A stretch of 32,443 bases of DNA from Burkholderiales bacterium. Lineage in GTDB: Bacteria; Pseudomonadota; Gammaproteobacteria; Burkholderiales; Casimicrobiaceae. The DNA is taken from NCBI GenBank assembly GCA_020852555.1, contig JADZAQ010000050.1:1-32443 (forward strand), in the 5' to 3' direction. Under the pieces are notes generated by a model that was not told the DNA's origin, ran no database searches, and saw only the letters and a list, made by a program, of their open reading frames with translations. Positions 1 to 8,226 of the stretch are shown here, piece after piece. How positions within the stretch are numbered: position 1 is the stretch's first letter; each line of letters begins with the position of its first letter. A program made the position numbers and the translations under genes.

Positions 1-975
1 GCCGCCGGCGATCCGCTGCGGACGACCTTCACGCGCAGCACGCTGAAGCCCTTCCAGGCGTTGCCGTTCGTCGCCGCCGGCGGGATTGCGCGCTTCGCGT
101 TGACGGTTCCCGAGACGGCACTGCTGTGCGCGAGCCATTCGGGGGAGCCGCGGCACGTCGAGCTTGCCGCATCGATCCTCGCCAAGGCAGGGAACAATCC
201 CGGCGATCTGCAATGCGGCACGCATGCCCCCGGCTACTTCGAGGTGCGCGGCGAGGTGCCGCCGCCGCCTCCGTATTCGCCGCTCGCGCACAACTGCTCG
301 GGCAAGCACGCCGGAATGCTCGCCCAGTGCACGGCCTGTGGATACGCGAAGGCGGGCTACCTCGACCCCGCCCAGCCGCTCCAACGCGAGGTGCGCCGGG
401 CGGTGGCGGCGGCCACCGGCGTCGACGAGGCGGCCATGCCGGCCGGCACCGACGGCTGCTCGCTGCCGAACTACGCGGTGCCGCTGGCGAGCCTCGCGCT
501 CGCCTATGCCCGGCTCGCCGCCGGCAGCGCGCTCGCGGGCTATGGCGAGGCATTGGCGATCCTCGCGCGGGCCATGATCGCGCATCCGGAGATGGTCTCG
601 GGCGCCGGTCGCAGCGATCTCCTCCTCGCGCAGGCCGGGCGCGGGGATTGGGTCGCGAAGATCGGTGCCGAGGGCGTGCAGGCGCTCGGTATCGCCAGCC
701 GTGGCGTGGGAATCGCGATCAAGCTCGACGACGGCGCCCGCCGCGCGCTGCTGCCGGTGACCATCGCGACGCTCGCGCAGGGCGGATATCTCGACGCCGC
801 CGCCGACGCTGCACTGGCGGCGCACGCGGCGCCGGCGCTGCGTAATTATCGCGGGACCGTCACCGGCGAGATTCGGCCGATAGTTGTCCTGGACAACCTG
901 GGGGGGCAACCGGGAGCCTTCCCACCGCCGGCGGCGCGCGGCGCGCCGCCCCTTCGGAACCAGGCGAACGAATGA
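1..975 (+). CDS. ansA: L-asparaginase, R. etli AnsA type (Asparaginase_II family), 5' partial
   Basis: Hydrolyses L-asparagine to aspartate and ammonia. The reading frame is open from the first base, so the N-terminus lies outside the window and 324 residues are visible. It carries the hallmarks of the Rhizobium etli-type family rather than the E. coli type: RSTLKPFQ (Ser13 and Lys16 of the fragment), CASHSGEP (Ser45), NCSGKHAG (Cys99, Lys102), TDGCSLP (Cys153) and AKIGAEG (Lys220). These match the two Ser-Lys pairs and the Cys/Lys/Cys zinc site known for that family. After the usual end of homology near YRGTVTGEIRP there is a proline- and alanine-rich tail of about 30 residues that looks unstructured. 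Its stop codon overlaps the -35 element of the following sigma-E promoter. The family call is firm; cytoplasmic location is inferred because the N-terminus is missing. Confidence 0.88.
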   Translation, partial: AAGDPLRTTFTRSTLKPFQALPFVAAGGIARFALTVPETALLCASHSGEPRHVELAASILAKAGNNPGDLQCGTHAPGYFEVRGEVPPPPPYSPLAHNCSGKHAGMLAQCTACGYAKAGYLDPAQPLQREVRRAVAAATGVDEAAMPAGTDGCSLPNYAVPLASLALAYARLAAGSALAGYGEALAILARAMIAHPEMVSGAGRSDLLLAQAGRGDWVAKIGAEGVQALGIASRGVGIAIKLDDGARRALLPVTIATLAQGGYLDAAADAALAAHAAPALRNYRGTVTGEIRPIVVLDNLGGQPGAFPPPAARGAPPLRNQANE

Positions 976-1000
976 ACTTAACCCCCCCGTTACAGTCTGT
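974..1000 (+). promoter_or_regulatory. Sigma-E autoregulatory promoter upstream of rpoE
   Basis: GAACTT at 974-979 is followed by exactly 16 bases and TCTGT at 996-1000. The known sigma-E consensus is GAACTT, 16 bases, TCTGA, so only the last -10 base differs. The predicted start of transcription is near 1006, leaving a leader of about 110 bases before rpoE. The -35 box begins inside the asparaginase stop codon. Autoregulation of rpoE from such a promoter is known in other proteobacteria; here it is inferred from sequence. Confidence 0.82.
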
Positions 1001-1116
1001 TACGCCAAGCGAGCGCTGCGGCACAATCCCGCGGTTCGACCGGCGCCGTAGCGGCTCCGGCCGCCGCGCCTGCCGACCGGCAGGACCACAACGGACGAAT
1101 CAGGGACGGCTCGCGG

Positions 1117-1716
1117 ATGGGTGATCGGGAAGTCGATCAGCAACTCGTCGAGCGTGCGCAACGAGGCGACAAGCACGCTTTCGAACTGCTGGTCGTGAAG
1201 TACCAGCGCAAGCTGGGACGGCTGTTGTCGCGGCTGGTCCGCGACCCGGCGGAAGTCGAGGATGTCGCGCAGGAAGCCTTCATCAAGGCCTATCGCGCGC
1301 TGCCGAGCTTTCGCGGCGATAGTGCGTTCTACACGTGGCTGTATCGCATTGCGATCAACACGGCGAAGAACTACCTGGTCGCGATGGGTCGGCGGGCGCC
1401 GACGTCGACGTCGTTCGATCATGAGGAAGCGGAGGGCTTCGACGATGCCGAGCAGTTGCGGGACAGCGCCACCCCCGAGGACGAGCTCATCGGCAAGCAG
1501 ATCGCGGCGACGGTGAACAAGGCGATGGACGCGCTGCCCGAGGATCTGCGCACCGCGATCACGTTGCGCGAGATCGAGGGTCTGAGCTACGAAGAGATTG
1601 CAACAGTCATGAACTGCCCGATCGGCACCGTGCGCTCCCGCATCTTCCGGGCACGCGAGGCGATCGCCGCGGAATTGCGGCCGCAGCTCGGAACCGACGC
1701 GAATCGGAGATGGTGA
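1117..1716 (+). CDS. rpoE: RNA polymerase sigma-E factor (RpoE/AlgU)
   Basis: An ECF sigma factor of 199 residues that directs RNA polymerase to envelope-stress promoters. Region 2 is seen in FELLVVKYQRKLGRLL, then DVAQEAFIKAYRALPSFRGDSAFYTWLYRIA in two adjacent blocks. Region 4 carries the helix-turn-helix SYEEIATVMNCPIGTVRSRIFRARE near residues 155-180. The first ATG gives the family N-terminus MGDREVDQQLVERAQ, preceded by an AGGGA-like ribosome site. Its TGA shares one base with the ATG of rseA, which suggests translational coupling of sigma and anti-sigma. It is preceded by its own predicted sigma-E promoter. Length and motifs are standard for the RpoE/AlgU group. Confidence 0.96.
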   Translation: MGDREVDQQLVERAQRGDKHAFELLVVKYQRKLGRLLSRLVRDPAEVEDVAQEAFIKAYRALPSFRGDSAFYTWLYRIAINTAKNYLVAMGRRAPTSTSFDHEEAEGFDDAEQLRDSATPEDELIGKQIAATVNKAMDALPEDLRTAITLREIEGLSYEEIATVMNCPIGTVRSRIFRAREAIAAELRPQLGTDANRRW

Positions 1717-2240
1717 TGAACGAGAAGATTTCCCGCCTCATGGACGGCGAGCTCGACGCCGCCGAGTTCGAGCGGTGCTGCGCGCAGTTCGGCGCGGCCG
1801 AGGCACGGACCACGTGGTTGTGCTACCACGTGATCGGGGACCATCTGCGCGGGACCGGCAGCGGCGGGAACGGCGGTGCCGCGTTGCGCGCGCGCATGCA
1901 CGCGGCGCTCGCCGCCGAGCCCACCATCCTGGCGTCGGCGCGACCCCGATCGACGGCACGGCCGGCGACGTTTGCCTGGGCGATCGCGGCCACGCTCGCC
2001 GCGGTCACCGTCGTGGGGTGGACCGCGCTGTCGATCGTCGACGTGCCGCCGAATGGCGTCGCCAAGGCGCGCGAGGCTGCCACGATCCGCGCCGCGGCGG
2101 TTCGTGCGCCAGCCGGCGACCTGCCCAACGAATACCTGCTCGCCCACCAGGAATACTCGCCGCTCGCCTTGCAGGGCGGCGCGCCGTACCTGCGCTCGGC
2201 GGCGGCCACCGCGCCGGTCCCGGTCGAGCCGCGACCCTGA
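1716..2240 (+). CDS. rseA: Anti-sigma-E factor RseA (MucA-like)
   Basis: An inner-membrane protein of 174 residues that holds sigma-E inactive until regulated proteolysis. The cytoplasmic N-terminus MNEKISRLMDGELDAAEFERC is the typical sigma-binding start. One membrane span runs over about residues 85-108 (TFAWAIAATLAAVTVVGWTA). The periplasmic end carries NEYLLAHQEYSP, a motif common in betaproteobacterial RseA proteins and close to where RseB acts. Start 1716 is preferred over the in-frame ATG at 1710: GGAGA lies five bases before 1716, and homologues begin MNEK. The start overlaps the rpoE stop by one base. The family is weakly conserved, so position and topology carry much of the assignment. 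Confidence 0.9.
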   Translation: MNEKISRLMDGELDAAEFERCCAQFGAAEARTTWLCYHVIGDHLRGTGSGGNGGAALRARMHAALAAEPTILASARPRSTARPATFAWAIAATLAAVTVVGWTALSIVDVPPNGVAKAREAATIRAAAVRAPAGDLPNEYLLAHQEYSPLALQGGAPYLRSAAATAPVPVEPRP

Positions 2241-2263
2241 CGAGAAGAAGAGCCCGCATCTCG

Positions 2264-3244
2264 ATGAAGCACGATCGTCGTAATGTCGCGCCGGCGCGCG
2301 CGCTGCTGCTTGCCGCCCTGCTGCTCGCCGTGCCCCTCGCGCACGCGCAGGACACCGCCGCGCAGTGGATGATGAAGGTCACCCAGGCCGCTCGCACGCT
2401 GTCGTACAGCGGGACGGTGCTGGTCCGTCAAGGCGGCAACTTCGAGACCTTTCGTCTCGCCCACCTCTACGACAACGGCGAGGAGGCGGAGAAACTGCTG
2501 AGCCTCGACGGGCCGGCGCGCGAGATCGTGCGCTCACCCACCGAGGTGCGTTATTACTTCCCCGATGCGAAGGTGGTGCGCATCGAGCCGCGCACGATCC
2601 GCAACGTCTTCCCGACGCTATCCCCCGAGCAGACCGCGAACCTCGCGCAGTATTACGACTTCAAGCTGGTGCCCGGCGGCCGCGTCGCCGGGCGGGTCGC
2701 CGAGATGGCCGTATTCCATCCCAAGGACGGCATGCGCTACGGCCATCGCTTCTGGGCCGACCCGGCGACCGGACTCCTGCTCAAGTCGCGGCTGGTGGAC
2801 GAGCGCGGCCAGGTCATCGAGGAGTTCGCGTTCACCGACGTGACGATCAACGCGAAGCTCGATCGCGATCTTCTGCAGCCGTCGTGGACGGCGGTGCCCG
2901 ACGACTGGAAGGTGAAGCGGGGTGGCCCGGGCGAGGTGGTCCTCAAGGACACCGACTGGGTCGTCAACAAGCTCCCCGGCGGATTCACCAAGATCATGGA
3001 AGGGTATCGGACCTTTCCGGGCCGCTCCGAGCCGTCGGCGCACCTCGTCTATTCCGACGGCCTGGTCGCGATCAGCGTGTTCATCGAGCCGTTCACGGTG
3101 ACGCAGACGCAGATCGGGTTGACGCAGACCGGCGGCCTCGCGCAGTACACCACCCGCAACGACGCCTATCGCGTCGTCGTCGTGGGCGAGGCGCCGCCGG
3201 CGACCGTGCGACAGATCGCCCAGTCGGTGAGCCGCAGACCATAA
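2264..3244 (+). CDS. rseB: Sigma-E regulatory protein RseB (MucB)
   Basis: A periplasmic protein of 326 residues that binds the periplasmic part of RseA and protects it from cleavage; envelope signals release it. A signal peptide is visible, with a hydrophobic stretch at residues 13-25 and an AHA-Q cleavage site after residue 28. The MucB/RseB N-terminal lipid-sensor-like domain follows (LSYSGTVLVRQGGNFETFRLAHLYDNG), then a C-terminal domain with GFTKIMEGYRTFPGR and HLVYSDGLVAISVFIEPF. It lies 23 bases after rseA in the order usual for this operon. The ATG at 2264 is chosen because it supplies the signal peptide; the reading frame is open further upstream but overlaps rseA. Confidence 0.93.
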   Translation: MKHDRRNVAPARALLLAALLLAVPLAHAQDTAAQWMMKVTQAARTLSYSGTVLVRQGGNFETFRLAHLYDNGEEAEKLLSLDGPAREIVRSPTEVRYYFPDAKVVRIEPRTIRNVFPTLSPEQTANLAQYYDFKLVPGGRVAGRVAEMAVFHPKDGMRYGHRFWADPATGLLLKSRLVDERGQVIEEFAFTDVTINAKLDRDLLQPSWTAVPDDWKVKRGGPGEVVLKDTDWVVNKLPGGFTKIMEGYRTFPGRSEPSAHLVYSDGLVAISVFIEPFTVTQTQIGLTQTGGLAQYTTRNDAYRVVVVGEAPPATVRQIAQSVSRRP

Positions 3245-3297
3245 CGCAGCATCGTCAGCCATGCGCCTGCCGGGCGCACGATTCGAGGGATTCATCC

Positions 3298-4752
3298 ATG
3301 TCGACCCGTGTCATCGTTCGCCGCGGCCTCGCGGCTTCCTTCCTCCTGTTCGGCTGCACGCTGGGCTGGGCGCAGTCCGCGCCGTCCGCGACCGGCGGCC
3401 GCGCCGCGCTGCTCCCCGATTTCACCGAACTCTACGAGCGCAACAGTCCGGCCGTGGTGTCGATCGACGTGACGCAGAAGGCGCGCGGGCGGCGCGGCAT
3501 GCCCGAGTTGTCGGAGGACGATCCGTTCTACGAATTCTTCCGCCGCTTCGGCCAGGTGCCGCCGCGTCGCGGGCCCGAGCCCGAGACGCAGGCGGTGGGC
3601 TCCGGTTTCATCATCGGCAGCAACGGTGAGGTGATCACCAATGCGCACGTGGTCGACGGCGCCGACGAGGTGACGGTACGCCTGTCCGACAAGCGCGAGT
3701 TCACCGCGAAGGTGATCGGCGCCGACAAGCGCACCGACGTGGCGCTCCTCAAGATCGACGCCGCCAACCTCCCCAAGGTCGCCATCGGCGACCCTGACAA
3801 GCTGCGCGTCGGCGAATGGGTGGTGGCGATCGGCAAGCCCTTCGGCCTCGAGAACACCATGACCGCCGGCATCGTCAGCGCCAAGGGACGCGACCTGCCG
3901 CAGGAGAACCTCGTCCCCTTCATCCAGACCGACGTCGCGATCAACCCCGGCAATTCAGGGGGGCCGCTGTTCAACATGCGCGGCGAGGTGGTGGGGATCA
4001 ATTCGCTCATCTTCTCGCGCACCGGCGGTTACATGGGGCTCGCCTTCGCCATCCCCATCGACGTCGCGATGAACACCGTGTCGCAGCTGCGCGACAAGGG
4101 GCGCGTCACGCGCGGCCGCATCGGCGTGCAGATCCAGATGGTGAGCAAGGAGGAAGCCGAAGCCTTCGGGCTCGGTACGCCGCGTGGCGCGCTCGTCAAC
4201 GGCGTCGAGAGCGACGGCCCGGCCGCCAAGGCCGGTGTGGAGGTCGGCGACATCATCATCAAGGCCGACGGCAAGGACGTGCGCTCGCAGGCCGAACTGC
4301 CGCGGATCATCTCCGCGGTACGACCCGGCACCCGGATTCCCGTGACCGTGTGGCGCAAGGGCGCCGCGAAGGATCTGCAGATCACCGTCGCCGAGCTGAA
4401 GGACGACGGCGCCGCGCCGACCGCGCGCGGCAAGGGGCCGGCGGCGAAGGAGAAGGCCAAGCCCAACCGGATGGGGCTCGTCCTCTCCGACCTCACCGAC
4501 GAGCAGAAGAAAGAGGCCTCGGTGCGCGCCGGCGTGCTCGTCGACGACGTGGCGCCGACGGTGCGTGGCAACGTCCAGCCCGGCGACATCGTCCTCGCGA
4601 TCGTCCGCGCCGGGACCACGACCGAGGCGCGGACCGCCGCGCAGGTGAACGAGATCCTCGCCAAGGTGGACAAGGGCGCCGCGGTGACCCTGCAGATGAA
4701 GCGCGGCGAGCAGCAGTTCTTCGCCACCCTGCGGGCGGTCAATGGCGAGTGA
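3298..4752 (+). CDS. mucD: Periplasmic serine protease MucD/DegP (Do family)
   Basis: An HtrA-type protease of 484 residues that degrades misfolded envelope proteins. A signal peptide ends near residue 25 (GWA-Q). The trypsin-like domain shows the complete triad: His117 in NAHVV, Asp147 in RTDVALLKID and Ser220 in NPGNSGGPLFN. Two PDZ domains follow, one around GALVNGVESDGPAAKAGVEVGD and one around GVLVDDVAPTVRGNVQPGD, separated by a charged Ala/Lys-rich linker (KGPAAKEKAKPN). A GAGGGA ribosome site lies seven bases before the ATG. The gene sits in the sigma-E operon, as mucD does behind algU-mucAB in pseudomonads. Its 3' end overlaps the next gene by 11 bases. Confidence 0.95.
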   Translation: MSTRVIVRRGLAASFLLFGCTLGWAQSAPSATGGRAALLPDFTELYERNSPAVVSIDVTQKARGRRGMPELSEDDPFYEFFRRFGQVPPRRGPEPETQAVGSGFIIGSNGEVITNAHVVDGADEVTVRLSDKREFTAKVIGADKRTDVALLKIDAANLPKVAIGDPDKLRVGEWVVAIGKPFGLENTMTAGIVSAKGRDLPQENLVPFIQTDVAINPGNSGGPLFNMRGEVVGINSLIFSRTGGYMGLAFAIPIDVAMNTVSQLRDKGRVTRGRIGVQIQMVSKEEAEAFGLGTPRGALVNGVESDGPAAKAGVEVGDIIIKADGKDVRSQAELPRIISAVRPGTRIPVTVWRKGAAKDLQITVAELKDDGAAPTARGKGPAAKEKAKPNRMGLVLSDLTDEQKKEASVRAGVLVDDVAPTVRGNVQPGDIVLAIVRAGTTTEARTAAQVNEILAKVDKGAAVTLQMKRGEQQFFATLRAVNGE

Positions 4753-5026
4753 TCGCCGCGGTGGGCCGGCGCCGGTGCTCACGCTCCTGTCGCGCGCCTA
4801 CTGCCACCTCTGTGACGAATTGCGCGAGGCGCTCGAACCCCTCGCGCAGCGCCATGGCGCGACGATCGTCGAGGTCGACGTCGATGCCGATCCGGCGCTG
4901 GAGGAGGCGCACGGCGAGCGCGTGCCGGTGCTCTTCCTGGGCGCCCCCGCCGATGGCCGCGAGCTGTGCCACTACCGCCTGGCCGCCGCCGCGGTCGAGG
5001 CGGCACTCGCCGGCGGCGGACGCTGA
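4742..5026 (+). CDS. Glutaredoxin-like thioredoxin-fold protein (DUF836 type)
   Basis: A small cytoplasmic protein of 94 residues with the thioredoxin-fold pattern LTLLSRAYCHLCDEL, a CxxC redox pair (CHLC) at about residues 21-24, then VEVDVDADPALEEAHGERVPVLFL with the cis-proline signature VPVL. This matches the short glutaredoxin family often found next to mucD and lepA in betaproteobacteria. The ATG lies inside the last codons of mucD (11-base overlap), so translation is probably coupled to the protease. The substrate is unknown; a thiol-redox role in envelope stress is inference. Confidence 0.8.
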   Translation: MASDRRGGPAPVLTLLSRAYCHLCDELREALEPLAQRHGATIVEVDVDADPALEEAHGERVPVLFLGAPADGRELCHYRLAAAAVEAALAGGGR

Positions 5027-5096
5027 CGACGCCGAGCGCCGTCGGCGCCGCCAGCCGGAGGCGCGCGTGGCGCGACCGCGCACCTCGGCGTCATCA
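5024..5096. other. Large intergenic stem-loop between the glutaredoxin gene and lepA
   Basis: GACGCCGAG at 5028-5036 is perfectly complementary to CTCGGCGTC at 5084-5092. The pairing extends to 5024-5036 with 5084-5096, thirteen positions with one mismatch. The 47-base interior is very GC-rich and can fold further. The arm starts in the stop codon of the glutaredoxin gene. No T-run follows, so it is not a classical intrinsic terminator. It may mark the 3' end of the stress operon or stabilise RNA. Confidence 0.45.
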
Positions 5097-5115
5097 GGTC
5101 AGCGGCGAAATCCGC

Positions 5116-5121
5116 TAGAAT
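5116..5121 (+). promoter_or_regulatory. Possible -10 element for lepA
   Basis: TAGAAT (5 of 6 to TATAAT) lies 55 bases before the lepA start. No convincing -35 box is seen at 16-18 bases upstream, so the call is weak. An identical TAGAAT precedes folD at 28401. Confidence 0.35.
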
Positions 5122-5135
5122 GGAGGGCTTTCCGA

Positions 5136-5157
5136 AGGGGCACCACGCGGTGCCCCT
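5136..5157 (+). promoter_or_regulatory. Perfect 9-bp hairpin in the lepA leader
   Basis: AGGGGCACC at 5136-5144 pairs perfectly with GGTGCCCCT at 5149-5157 around a four-base loop. It ends 19 bases before the GTG start of lepA, which has no clear Shine-Dalgarno sequence. There is no T-run. It could affect ribosome access or transcript stability; the role is inference. Confidence 0.5.
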
Positions 5158-5176
5158 CGATGTTTGACGACCCGCC

Positions 5177-6970
5177 GTGCGCAACATTCGCAACTTCTCG
5201 ATCATCGCCCACATCGACCACGGCAAGTCGACGCTCGCCGATCGCTTCATCCAGCGCTGCGGTGGGCTCACCGACCGCGAGATGAGCGAGCAGGTGCTCG
5301 ATTCGATGGAGCTCGAACGCGAGCGCGGCATCACCATCAAGGCGCAGACCGCGGCACTGAGCTACCGGGCCCGCAACGGCGAGACCTACGCGCTCAACCT
5401 CATCGACACTCCGGGACACGTCGACTTCGCCTACGAGGTCTCGCGCTCGCTCGCCGCGTGCGAGGGCGCGCTGCTGGTGGTCGACGCTTCGCAAGGGGTG
5501 GAGGCGCAGACGGTCGCCAATTGCTACACGGCGATCGAGCAGGGGGTGGAAGTGATCCCGGTGCTGAACAAGATCGATCTGCCGTCGGCCGACCCCGAGC
5601 GCGTCATCGACGAGATCGAGGACATCATCGGCATCGACGCCACCGACGCGGTGCGCGCATCGGCCAAGAATGCGATCGGCATCGACGACATCCTCGAAGC
5701 GGTGATCGCCAAGGTGCCGCCGCCGAAAGGCGACCCGGCGGCACCGCTCTCGGCGCTGATCATCGATTCGTGGTGCGACAACTACGTCGGCGTGGTGATG
5801 CTGGTGCGGGTCATGGACGGCACGCTGAAGCCCAAGGATCGGATCGAGCTCATGGCGACCGGGGCCACGTACCCGTGCGAGCAGGTCGGAGTGTTCACGC
5901 CGAAGTCGGTGGCGCGCGACTCGCTGTCCGCGGGCGACGTGGGTTTCGTCATCGCCGGCATCAAGGAGATCCACGCGGCGAAGGTGGGCGACACCATCAC
6001 GCTCGCCGCGCGGCGCGCCGCGGCGCCGTTGCCGGGCTTCAAGGACGTGAAGCCGCAGGTGTTCGCGGGGCTGTACCCGGTCGAGGCGAACCAGTACGAG
6101 GCGCTGCGCGACGCGCTCGACAAGCTGGTGCTCAACGATGCGTCGCTGCACTACGAGCCCGAGGTATCGCAGGCGTTGGGTTTCGGCTTCCGCTGCGGGT
6201 TCCTGGGCCTCCTGCACCTCGACATCGTGCAGGAGCGGCTCGAGCGCGAGTACGGGATGGATCTCATCACCACCGCGCCGACCGTGGTCTACGAGGTCCT
6301 GCAGCGCGACGGGACGGTGATCGAGATCGAGAATCCATCGAAGCTGCCCGATGCGTCGCGGGTGGAGGAGATCCGCGAGCCGATCATCACCGCCACCATC
6401 CTGATGCCGCAGGAGTACGTGGGCCCGGTCCTCACGCTGTGCACCGAGAAGCGCGGCACGCAGAAGAACATGCAATACCTCGGCCGGCAGGTGATGCTCA
6501 CCTACGAGCTCCCCATGGCCGAGGTGGTGATGGACTTCTTCGACAAGCTGAAATCGGTGTCGCGCGGCTACGCCTCGCTCGACTACGAATTCAAGGAATT
6601 CCGCGCCGCGGACGTCGTCAAGCTTGACATCCTGATCAACGGCGAGCGGGTCGACGCGCTGTCGGTCATGGTGCACCGCTCGGTCGCGCTGTACCGGGGA
6701 CGCGAGGTCGCGGCCAGGATGCGCACGCTGATCCCGCGCCAGATGTTCGACGTGGCGGTGCAGGCGGCGATCGGCGCCAACATCATCGCCCGCGAGACGA
6801 TCAAGGCGCTGCGCAAGAACGTGCTCGCCAAGTGCTACGGCGGCGACATCACGCGCAAGAAGAAGCTCCTCGAGAAGCAGAAGGCCGGCAAGAAGCGGAT
6901 GAAGGCCGTCGGAAGCGTCGAGATCCCGCAGGAGGCGTTCCTGGCGATCCTCAAGGTGGGTGACAAGTAG
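5177..6970 (+). CDS. lepA: Elongation factor 4 (LepA) GTPase
   Basis: A ribosome-associated translational GTPase of 597 residues, the normal family length. It starts with a GTG giving the invariant N-terminus [19 protein letters not shown], where AHIDHGKST is the P-loop. Other GTPase motifs are [16 protein letters not shown] and NKIDLP. The LepA-specific C-terminus is present ([28 protein letters not shown]). It stands just before the signal peptidase gene, one base from its start, the classical lepA-lepB pair. Nothing unusual appears in the protein; the leader holds a strong hairpin. Confidence 0.97.
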   Translation: MRNIRNFSIIAHIDHGKSTLADRFIQRCGGLTDREMSEQVLDSMELERERGITIKAQTAALSYRARNGETYALNLIDTPGHVDFAYEVSRSLAACEGALLVVDASQGVEAQTVANCYTAIEQGVEVIPVLNKIDLPSADPERVIDEIEDIIGIDATDAVRASAKNAIGIDDILEAVIAKVPPPKGDPAAPLSALIIDSWCDNYVGVVMLVRVMDGTLKPKDRIELMATGATYPCEQVGVFTPKSVARDSLSAGDVGFVIAGIKEIHAAKVGDTITLAARRAAAPLPGFKDVKPQVFAGLYPVEANQYEALRDALDKLVLNDASLHYEPEVSQALGFGFRCGFLGLLHLDIVQERLEREYGMDLITTAPTVVYEVLQRDGTVIEIENPSKLPDASRVEEIREPIITATILMPQEYVGPVLTLCTEKRGTQKNMQYLGRQVMLTYELPMAEVVMDFFDKLKSVSRGYASLDYEFKEFRAADVVKLDILINGERVDALSVMVHRSVALYRGREVAARMRTLIPRQMFDVAVQAAIGANIIARETIKALRKNVLAKCYGGDITRKKKLLEKQKAGKKRMKAVGSVEIPQEAFLAILKVGDK

Positions 6971-6971
6971 C

Positions 6972-7799
6972 ATGAACTTCGCGCTGATCCTCTTCCTGCT
7001 CACGCTGGTGAGCGGCGTACTGTGGGCGATCGACCGCTTCCACTTCCGCAAGCGGCGCGCCGCCGACGCGCCGGAGCCCGCCTGGGTCGAGTATGCGGCG
7101 AGCTTCTTCCCGGTGCTGCTCGCGGTGTTCGTGCTGCGCTCGTTCGTCGCCGAGCCGTTCAAGATCCCGTCGTCATCGATGCGGCCGACGCTCGAGGTCG
7201 GCGACTTCATCCTCGTCAACAAGTTCGTCTACGGGCTGCGCCTGCCGATCGTCGAGGCGAAGGTCGTGCCGTTGGGCGACCCTCGGCGCGGCGACGTGGT
7301 CGTCTTTCGCTATCCGGTGAATCCGGCGCAGGATTTCATCAAGCGGGTGGTCGGCGTCGGCGGCGACGTCGTGAAGTACGAGGACAAGAAGCTGACCGTC
7401 AACGGGCAGCCGTTGCCACAGGTGCCCGACGGCACCTACGGCTACCTCGAGAACCTGCGCTACGAGATGCTCGAGCGCAAGCTCGAGACGGCGCACAACG
7501 CCGCGTCCGACCCGACCTACACGATCGGCATCAATCCACAGGCGGCGCCGGTCTATCCGCAGAACGTGCGCCCGTTCCCCGGGCGCGAGGATTGCGAATA
7601 CAATGAGCGCGGTTTCACCTGCAAGGTGCCGCGGGGCCACTACTTCATGATGGGCGACAATCGGGACAATAGCGACGACAGTCGCTACTGGGGATTCGTG
7701 CCCGACGACCACATTCGCGGCAAGGCGTTCTTCATCTGGTTCAACTGGGACGACATCTCGAGCTTCGCCTTCAAGCGAGTCGGCACGGGCATCCGGTAA
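6972..7799 (+). CDS. lepB: Signal peptidase I
   Basis: An inner-membrane serine protease of 275 residues that removes signal peptides from secreted proteins. Two N-terminal membrane spans are visible at about residues 2-21 and 42-58. The catalytic serine is Ser69 in IPSSSMRPTL and the general base is Lys124 in DFIKRVVGVGGD. The conserved C-terminal box MGDNRDNSDDSRYWGFVP is intact. The start at 6972, one base after the lepA stop, is chosen over an earlier in-frame ATG at 6960 that would overlap lepA. Confidence 0.96.
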   Translation: MNFALILFLLTLVSGVLWAIDRFHFRKRRAADAPEPAWVEYAASFFPVLLAVFVLRSFVAEPFKIPSSSMRPTLEVGDFILVNKFVYGLRLPIVEAKVVPLGDPRRGDVVVFRYPVNPAQDFIKRVVGVGGDVVKYEDKKLTVNGQPLPQVPDGTYGYLENLRYEMLERKLETAHNAASDPTYTIGINPQAAPVYPQNVRPFPGREDCEYNERGFTCKVPRGHYFMMGDNRDNSDDSRYWGFVPDDHIRGKAFFIWFNWDDISSFAFKRVGTGIR

Positions 7800-7819
7800 A
7801 CCGGACTGGCGAGGGGATC

Positions 7820-8197
7820 ATGCGAACCAAGACCACCGACCTCACGCCGCCGGCGCAGCGCGGCATGTCGCTCATCGGCTTCCTGTTCGTCACCGCCGTG
7901 GTGCTGATCGTCGCGCTCATGGCGTTCCGCACGATCCCGGCCTACATCGAGTGGTACACGATCCAGAAGGCGCTCACCGAGGCGCTGGCGGATACGAACG
8001 ATCCCACGCTCAACAACATCCGCAAGGCGATGGATCGGAAGTTGTCGGCCGACTATGCGGACGCGGTGAGCCCGAAGGACGTCGAGATCCGGCGCGAGGG
8101 CAACACGATCATCGCCTACGTCGCCTGGGAGAAGCGGTTGCCGCTCGTGTACAACGCGAGCCTTCTCCTCGAGTTCGAGGCGACCGCATCCCGCTAG
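7820..8197 (+). CDS. DUF4845 single-span membrane protein
   Basis: A protein of 125 residues with a single hydrophobic span near residues 17-37 (LIGFLFVTAVVLIVALMAF) behind an RGMSLIGFL start reminiscent of a type IV pilin-like N-terminus. A small soluble domain follows (IPAYIEWYTIQKALTEAL and VEIRREGNTIIAYVAWEKRLPL). This is the DUF4845 family, regularly found between lepB and rnc in betaproteobacteria. A GAGGGG ribosome site precedes the ATG. No biochemical function is known; its fixed place between signal peptidase and RNase III is the only clue. Confidence 0.85.
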   Translation: MRTKTTDLTPPAQRGMSLIGFLFVTAVVLIVALMAFRTIPAYIEWYTIQKALTEALADTNDPTLNNIRKAMDRKLSADYADAVSPKDVEIRREGNTIIAYVAWEKRLPLVYNASLLLEFEATASR

Positions 8198-8226
8198 CGG
8201 TGCGCCGCGCGGGTAGCGAACGGCCG

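Noticed and set aside
1021-1030. CACAAT as a second, housekeeping promoter for rpoE
   Set aside because: Four of six to the -10 consensus and no acceptable -35 box; not supported beside the strong sigma-E promoter.
3355-3360. Lipobox-like cysteine in the MucD signal peptide (LFGC, residue 20)
   Set aside because: Phe at the -2 position is atypical and a good GWA-Q signal peptidase I site follows at residue 25; an ordinary periplasmic protein is more likely.
5099-7222. A 707-codon open frame on the minus strand
   Set aside because: It is antisense to lepA and lepB, with His/Arg/Asp-rich composition and no recognisable domain.
8200-8226. GTG at 8200 as the start of rnc
   Set aside because: It follows the previous stop closely but would add nine residues not seen in the family. 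The ATG at 8227 gives a normal RNase III N-terminus.
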